Origin: an uncultured Clostridia bacterium
GTDB lineage: Bacteria; Bacillota; Clostridia; Christensenellales; Aristaeellaceae
DNA length: 11,760 nucleotides
Direction of reading: 5' to 3'
Assembly: GCA_934663595.1 (NCBI GenBank)
Contig: CAKUKM010000052.1
Location: forward strand, 1-11,760
Shown: piece after piece, positions 8,126-11,760 of the stretch
Layout: each line of letters starts with the position of its first letter
Numbering within the stretch: the stretch's first letter is position 1
The notes under the pieces: generated by a model
Database searches by the model: none
Seen by the model: only the letters and a program-made list of their open reading frames with translations
Told to the model about the DNA's origin: nothing
Translations under genes and position numbers: made by a program

Positions 8126-9487
8126 ATGATGAAGAAGAAACTGTGGATGGTACTGGTACTTGGAATGCTGGCGGCGCTGATCTGCGCGGGCAGCGCGCTG
8201 GCGCTGGACAAAAGCGGATACAAAGAGCATTTGCGAAAGTATCCTGAATGCAGGTTCAACACGAACCTTTGCAGCAGCGACGACGGACATTACTATTACT
8301 GCAACCGGCATGGGGATTATCTTTCGGAGATTGAGCCGCATTACGGCGGCGAGAACAATGTGACCTGCACATGGAAAGGGGCGTGCGAGTTGTGTTGTCA
8401 CACGTATGTAGATTGGCTGGGGCATGATTATCAAAATTATGTCTATAACGGCGATGCGACCTGCACGCGGGACGGCACCGAAACGGGCAAGTGCATTCGC
8501 TGCGATGTGACGGATACGCGCACGGCTTGGAACACGAGGAAGCCGCATACCGAGAAGGCCTTGCCTGCGGTTGAGCCGACGTGCGATCGGACGGGACTGA
8601 CCGAAGGCAAATACTGCGAGGTTTGCAAGAACGTTCTCGTTGAGCAGAAGGTTCTGAATGCGCTGGGGCATGAATACAGCAACTATGTCTACAACGGCGA
8701 TGCGACCTGCACGCAGATCGGCACCGAAACGGGCAAATGCATTCGCTGCGAGGCGACGGACACGCGTCCGGCCCCGGATTCGATTCAGCCGCACACCGCA
8801 AAAGCCATTCCCGCAGTCGCGCCGACCTGCGAGCAGACGGGTCTGACGGCGGGCGAGGTCTGCGCGGTTTGCAATGCGATTCTGACCGAGCAGCAGACCG
8901 TGCCCGCGACGGGACACGATTATCGTGCGCGGACGATCGCCCCCACCTGCACCCGCGGCGGCTATACCGAAACGACATGCGCGAACTGCAATGATACGCA
9001 GATCGATCGCCGGACGGCGCGCCTGGGGCATTGGTACGGCGAATGGTCGCCGAATTCGGAGGAAACGCACACTGCGGAATGCCGGCGCGGCTGCGGCAAA
9101 ATCGGCGAGGCGGCGTGCCGGCGGTTGGAATATCACCTGGACGATGCGGCGCATGCGTTCTGTCCCGTCTGCGGCGAAAACAGCGCCGGCGAACGGCTCG
9201 CATGGATTGAAGAGGCGCTGGTTGAATCCGATTCCCTTCCGCAGGGCGAATGGATCGTGCGCGGCGGCGAAGGCTGGCTGACCATCGGCTGTGAATATGC
9301 CGGCGAGCTGATTCCGCTTGAGGGAACGGCGAGCGTTCGCGTGCCCGCGGCGCTGCTGGAGGGCAAAACCGTAAATCTCGTGAATGCGGACGGCACGCAG
9401 ACGGAGCTGGCCGTGACGATCGACGGGGAGGCGGCCTGCTTTGCGCTGGAGCTTGGCGCGCCCGCGGCGGTTCTGCATATCGCGTAA
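8126..9487 (+). CDS. Secreted Cys-rich repeat protein of unknown function
   Basis: This is a 453-residue exported protein. The start at 8126 is chosen because GGAGGG lies five bases upstream and it places a classical signal peptide at the N-terminus (MMKKK, hydrophobic core, then ALA at 24-26 as a probable signal peptidase I site). The lipobox is not satisfied, since isoleucine precedes the only cysteine there. Residues 27-98 are Cys/Tyr-rich. Two 82-residue repeats (99-180, 181-262) and a shortened third (from 263) carry five modules of the form [AP]TC-x(9,10)-C-x2-C, separated by GH[DE]Y and PHT..A motifs. Another CPVC lies at 346-349. Residues from about 350 to 453 look like a small beta-rich domain. 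No LPXTG motif, transmembrane anchor or S-layer domain is seen, so it is probably released or held by partners. Similar Cys modules are common in surface proteins of gut Firmicutes; disulfide or metal binding is conjecture. Function unknown. Confidence 0.85.
   Translation: MMKKKLWMVLVLGMLAALICAGSALALDKSGYKEHLRKYPECRFNTNLCSSDDGHYYYCNRHGDYLSEIEPHYGGENNVTCTWKGACELCCHTYVDWLGHDYQNYVYNGDATCTRDGTETGKCIRCDVTDTRTAWNTRKPHTEKALPAVEPTCDRTGLTEGKYCEVCKNVLVEQKVLNALGHEYSNYVYNGDATCTQIGTETGKCIRCEATDTRPAPDSIQPHTAKAIPAVAPTCEQTGLTAGEVCAVCNAILTEQQTVPATGHDYRARTIAPTCTRGGYTETTCANCNDTQIDRRTARLGHWYGEWSPNSEETHTAECRRGCGKIGEAACRRLEYHLDDAAHAFCPVCGENSAGERLAWIEEALVESDSLPQGEWIVRGGEGWLTIGCEYAGELIPLEGTASVRVPAALLEGKTVNLVNADGTQTELAVTIDGEAACFALELGAPAAVLHIA
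8420..8665 (+). repeat. Tandem 246-bp coding repeat, unit 1
   Basis: The first 82-codon unit, beginning GHDYQNYVYNGD, contains two Cys modules (ATC...CIRC and PTC...CEVC). It shares long identical stretches with unit 2, for example the stretch encoding NGDATCT and the one encoding GTETGKCIRC. Its first half is better conserved at DNA level than its second. Confidence 0.9.
8666..8911 (+). repeat. Tandem 246-bp coding repeat, unit 2
   Basis: The second 82-codon unit, beginning GHEYSNYVYNGD, has exactly the same length as unit 1 and no insertion or deletion. It is followed at 8912 by a truncated third unit (GHDYRARTIAPTC) that keeps one Cys module and then degenerates. The exact period indicates in-frame duplication. 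Confidence 0.9.
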
Positions 9488-9506
9488 ATCCGGTTTAACG
9501 CGGCCA

Positions 9507-9541
9507 ATGGCGGGGAAGACGCTTTCCCCGCCATAATTTTT
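9507..9541 (+). terminator. Rho-independent terminator after the secreted repeat protein
   Basis: ATGGCGGGGAA (9507-9517) pairs perfectly with TTCCCCGCCAT (9524-9534) around a 6-base loop, followed by AATTTTT. It begins 20 bases after the TAA stop and separates this gene from the guaA promoter. Confidence 0.92.
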
Positions 9542-9565
9542 CATGGGATATTCTCCAAACCGCGC

Positions 9566-9594
9566 TTGACAATGCGCATTGCGGCGGGGATAAT
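9566..9594 (+). promoter_or_regulatory. guaA promoter
   Basis: A perfect -35 TTGACA (9566-9571) and GATAAT (9589-9594, five of six) are separated by 17 bases. Predicted start is near 9601, leaving a leader of under 60 bases, too short for a purine riboswitch with an expression platform. No riboswitch core was seen. Confidence 0.85.
9570..9581. promoter_or_regulatory. 12-bp palindrome in the guaA promoter spacer
   Basis: CAATGCGCATTG (9570-9581) is a perfect palindrome located between the -35 and -10 boxes and touching the -35. Its position is ideal for repressor binding. It does not resemble the Bacillus PurR box that I know. Operator function is inferred only. Confidence 0.4.
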
Positions 9595-9657
9595 AGATAG
9601 CATAATTTTTGCGCGGGTATATGGATGTGGGCTGGACAAACGAAGGAGGCAATGCGT

Positions 9658-11184
9658 ATGAATTCGCAGGTGGTTCTGATTCTCGATTTCGGCGGTCAGT
9701 ATAAAGAGCTGATTGCCCGCAGGGTGCGTGAATGCAGCGTGTATTCGCTGATCAAGCCCGGCGAGACGACTCCGGACGAAATTCGGGCGCTTTCGCCGAT
9801 CGGCATTATACTGACCGGCGGCCCGAACAGCGTGTATCTGGAGGATTCGCCGCATTGCGATCCCGAAATTTTCCAAATGGGCATCCCGGTGCTGGGCATT
9901 TGCTATGGTGCGCAGCTGATGGCCTGGACGCTCGGCGGCAAGGTTACGCCGTGCACCGCGAGCGAATACGGAAAGACTGCGATGACGGTCGATCCTGAAA
10001 GCGTGCTGTTCAGCGGCCTCGACCGCGCGCAGATCGGCCTGATGAGCCATACCGACCAGATTACCGAGCTGCCGGCGGGCTTCGTCAACGCCGCGTCCAC
10101 CCAGACCTGCCCGAACGCCGCGATGGCGAACGATGAAAAGCGCCTGTATGCCACGCAGTTCCACCCCGAGGTGGAGAGCACGCCCAACGGAACGCAGATG
10201 ATTCGCAATTTCCTCTATGGCGTTTGCGGCGCGGCGGGCGATTACAACCTGCACGATCTGGAGAACAAGCTGATTGAAGAGGTGCGCGCGAAGGTCGGCG
10301 GCGATCATGTGATTCTCGGCCTGTCCGGCGGCGTGGATTCGTCGGTCTGCGCGGCGCTTCTGTCCAAGGCGATTCCCGGCCAGCTGCATTGCATTTTCGT
10401 CGATCATGGCCTGATGCGCAAAAACGAGGGCGACCAGGTTGAAGCGGCGTTCCGTGGCCGCGATCTGGATTTCATTCGCGTGGATGCGACCGACCGCTTC
10501 CTGACCGCGCTGAAGGGCGTAATCGATCCCGAGCAGAAGCGCAAGATCATCGGCCGCGAATTTGTTCGCGTGTTTGAAGAGGAAGCGAAGAAGCTGCCGA
10601 ACGCGAAATATCTCGCGCAGGGCACGATTTATCCGGACGTGATCGAGTCCGGCGGCAAGCATGCGGCCACGATCAAGAGCCATCACAACGTCGGCGGCCT
10701 GCCGAAGAACATCAGCTTCATCGGCGTGGTCGAGCCGCTGCGCGGCCTGTTTAAGGATGAGGTGCGCGCGATGGGCCGCCAGCTGGGCCTGGCAAAGTCG
10801 TTCGTCGAGCGTCAGCCGTTCCCGGGCCCGGGCCTCGCGGTGCGCTGCCTGGGTGAAATTACGCCCGAAAAGCTCGCGATTCTGCGCGAGGCGGACGATA
10901 TCTTCTGCCGCGAGGTGCGCCGCCGCCATATCCGCGCCGATCAGTATTTCGCGGTGCTGACCGATACGCGCTCCGTCGGCGTCGCGGGCGATTTCAGAAC
11001 GTTTGATTACGTGATCGCGCTGCGCGCGGTGCGCACGTCGGACTTCATGACCTGCGAATACGCGCCGATCCCGCACAAAACCCTCGGCGCAGTCGCGTTG
11101 AGAATCGTAAACGAAGTCCCCGGCGCCGGCCGAGTCGTCTACGACATCACCGGAAAACCGCCGGCCACGATCGAGTGGGAATGA
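9658..11184 (+). CDS. guaA: GMP synthase (glutamine-hydrolysing)
   Basis: This 508-residue enzyme converts XMP, ATP and glutamine to GMP in the last step of guanine nucleotide synthesis. The class I glutamine amidotransferase domain (1-190) has ILDFGGQY at 8-15, the nucleophile C82 in GICYGAQ, and H169/E171 in TQFHPEVE. The ATP-pyrophosphatase domain begins near 218 with the P-loop SGGVDSS (223-229). The C-terminal dimerisation domain includes RQPFPGPGLA (385-394) and ends in the family-typical ATIEWE. Length and all key residues are normal. The start at 9658 is preferred because AAGGAGG (9643-9649) is 8 bases upstream, whereas the ATG at 9652 is too close. It has its own promoter and follows a terminator, so it is monocistronic. 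The 3' end is a known integration site for genomic islands, relevant to the sequence that follows. Confidence 0.99.
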   Translation: MNSQVVLILDFGGQYKELIARRVRECSVYSLIKPGETTPDEIRALSPIGIILTGGPNSVYLEDSPHCDPEIFQMGIPVLGICYGAQLMAWTLGGKVTPCTASEYGKTAMTVDPESVLFSGLDRAQIGLMSHTDQITELPAGFVNAASTQTCPNAAMANDEKRLYATQFHPEVESTPNGTQMIRNFLYGVCGAAGDYNLHDLENKLIEEVRAKVGGDHVILGLSGGVDSSVCAALLSKAIPGQLHCIFVDHGLMRKNEGDQVEAAFRGRDLDFIRVDATDRFLTALKGVIDPEQKRKIIGREFVRVFEEEAKKLPNAKYLAQGTIYPDVIESGGKHAATIKSHHNVGGLPKNISFIGVVEPLRGLFKDEVRAMGRQLGLAKSFVERQPFPGPGLAVRCLGEITPEKLAILREADDIFCREVRRRHIRADQYFAVLTDTRSVGVAGDFRTFDYVIALRAVRTSDFMTCEYAPIPHKTLGAVALRIVNEVPGAGRVVYDITGKPPATIEWE

Positions 11185-11241
11185 TTTCACGCTTGAAAAA
11201 GTCCCGTAATACCAAGGTTTTTTCGCCATGAGTGCCCGCTG

Positions 11242-11260
11242 TGGCAACAAAATGGCAACA
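11242..11260. repeat. Short direct repeat TGGCAACA x2
   Basis: TGGCAACA occurs at 11242-11249 and 11253-11260, separated by AAA (period 11, about one helical turn). Located about 60 bases after the guaA stop, it resembles paired binding sites of a tyrosine recombinase (arm-type sites). That role is a guess. Confidence 0.4.
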
Positions 11261-11282
11261 TTATTTGAATTATTGCGATAAC

Positions 11283-11326
11283 AAAAAGAGCTATCTGATT
11301 TGAAGCCAAGTCAGATAGCGCTTTTT
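11283..11326. terminator. Bidirectional rho-independent terminator between guaA and a convergent gene fragment
   Basis: GCTATCTGA (11290-11298) pairs with TCAGATAGC (11311-11319). After one mismatch the stem extends by AAAAAG (11283-11288) with CTTTTT (11321-11326). T-runs flank the stem on either strand, including T-rich sequence to 11339. It would stop guaA transcripts and those of the minus-strand fragment. Confidence 0.85.
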
Positions 11327-11337
11327 CTTTTGTTTTT

Positions 11338-11496
11338 TTAGTCGGCCTTCAGCCGGCCTTTGAATGCCTCCACCATTGCATCGCTGAACTGCTGGGACGG
11401 CACCTTCACATAGCCGGAGGTTTCATCGTATTTCGGATAGTTATAGCGCCGCCTGTCATAGTCCCTACGATTGATTTCGCCAATGCAAAGTTTTCC
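11338..11496 (-). pseudogene. 3' remnant of an unidentified gene
   Basis: On the minus strand a 52-codon frame ends at TAA (11338-11340), just before a good terminator. It encodes a protein-like tail with the segments LCIGEINRRDYD, YNYPKYDETSGYVKV and QQFSDAMVEAFKGRL. It is closed upstream by an in-frame TGA (11497-11499), and the only start-type codons are deep inside. No ribosome binding site is near the left end. It therefore looks like the C-terminal end of a gene whose body was deleted or interrupted. I do not recognise the family; the convergent orientation toward guaA would fit a mobile-element gene. Confidence 0.45.
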
Positions 11497-11667
11497 TCAT
11501 CCCCGTTTGTTCACGATTATGCAATATCAAAGTCAATATAGAATCGTTTAGGCCAGAGCCGCGGGGAGCGCGCGGGTATAAATGCTTCCTGTTTTACGAA
11601 TTCTGAATATCCTGATTCCGCCCAATTGCATCTTACCCGTCCAAATCAACCACTTACCGAAAAAACC

Positions 11668-11696
11668 GAGACAAAACCGAAGCCTTCCGTTATAAT
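11668..11696 (+). promoter_or_regulatory. Promoter for the gene starting at 11732
   Basis: GAGACA (11668-11673, four of six to TTGACA) and a perfect TATAAT (11691-11696) are spaced by 17 bases. The predicted start near 11703 gives a leader of about 30 bases before the ATG. Confidence 0.7.
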
Positions 11697-11731
11697 ATGC
11701 TTGCAAGGGCAAGAGAAACGAGGTGATACTC

Positions 11732-11760
11732 ATGAAAGTCGAAATAAAGGTGCTGCCCGA
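11732..11760 (+). CDS. Start of an unidentified gene, cut by the window end
   Basis: Only nine full codons are present (MKVEIKVLP). The start is well supported: AGGTGA (11721-11726) lies five bases upstream and a TATAAT promoter about 35 bases upstream. This N-terminus is too short to name. A short basic/acidic beta-strand start of this kind is seen in several families, including some LytTR-type regulators, but nothing here decides it. Confidence 0.6.

Larger units (their letters stand above)
11185..11731. other. AT-richer region without an intact gene, probable integrative-element junction or remnant
   Basis: Base composition drops visibly in GC compared with the three genes to the left. 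The stretch holds the TGGCAACA direct repeat (11242-11260), a bidirectional terminator (11283-11326), a headless reading frame on the minus strand (11338-11496), about 170 bases in which nothing was recognised (11497-11667), and a promoter for the next gene. No clear terminator follows guaA until 11283. No second copy of the guaA tail was found within the window. Interpretation as an element end is inference from location and content. Confidence 0.45.

Noticed and set aside
7937..9652. A 571-codon minus-strand open frame opposite the secreted repeat protein
   Set aside because: Same register artefact. The plus strand has a signal peptide, a Shine-Dalgarno, repeats and a terminator.
9625..9657. 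An earlier start of guaA at 9625 or 9652
   Set aside because: The AAGGAGG at 9643-9649 fits only the ATG at 9658, and GuaA proteins normally begin just before the ILDFGGQY motif.
9595..9657. A guanine riboswitch or T-box-like leader before guaA
   Set aside because: The predicted leader is under 60 bases and shows neither the conserved core nor a terminator alternative.
300..11180. CRISPR arrays, tRNA or rRNA genes
   Set aside because: No regularly spaced short repeats, cloverleaf sequence or rRNA-like conserved sequence was seen. The only tandem repeat is the in-frame 246-bp coding duplication.
9541..11250. A 569-codon minus-strand open frame opposite guaA
   Set aside because: Same register artefact over a fully conserved guaA gene.
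11548..11733. A 61-codon minus-strand frame
   Set aside because: It overlaps the promoter and start codon of the plus-strand gene at 11732, has no supporting ribosome binding site and no recognisable sequence.

Overview
The window looks like chromosomal DNA of a GC-rich, probably gut-associated member of the Bacillota (Clostridia-like). The evidence is AGGAGG-type ribosome binding sites, TTGACA/TATAAT-type promoters, a Gram-positive-style secreted protein built from the Cys-rich repeats common in gut Firmicutes, and a clostridial-type cyclic glucan synthase. Its placement as, for example, Christensenellales-like is only a guess. All three complete genes lie on the plus strand and almost never use the codons TTA, CTA and TCA. 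That avoidance produces very long but spurious antisense open frames.

Layout: (1) Positions 1-284 are non-coding and hold an unusual chain of five back-to-back hairpins (24-221), the last being a rho-independent terminator. A weak promoter and an inverted repeat follow, just before the first gene. (2) Positions 285-7907 encode one giant membrane enzyme, a 2540-residue cyclic beta-1,2-glucan synthase (GT84, GH189-like and GH94 domains). (3) Positions 7908-8125 form a leader region with a strong promoter overlapping the synthase stop codon, a possible 29-codon peptide, a terminator-like hairpin and a second promoter. (4) Positions 8126-9487 encode a secreted protein with two exact 82-residue Cys-rich repeats, ended by a textbook terminator. 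(5) Positions 9566-11184 are a self-contained guaA (GMP synthase) unit with its own near-consensus promoter, whose spacer carries a 12-bp palindrome. (6) Positions 11185-11760 are more AT-rich and contain no intact gene. They hold a TGGCAACA direct repeat, a bidirectional terminator, a headless gene fragment on the minus strand, and the promoter, ribosome binding site and first nine codons of a new gene. This resembles the junction or remnant of an integrative element at the 3' end of guaA, a known insertion site.

The genes are separately transcribed units rather than one pathway. The synthase makes a cell-envelope or secreted glucan, the repeat protein is exported, and GuaA is housekeeping purine metabolism. 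The least explained items are the hairpin chain, the altered DxD motif of the synthase, the attenuator-like leader and the scar after guaA.
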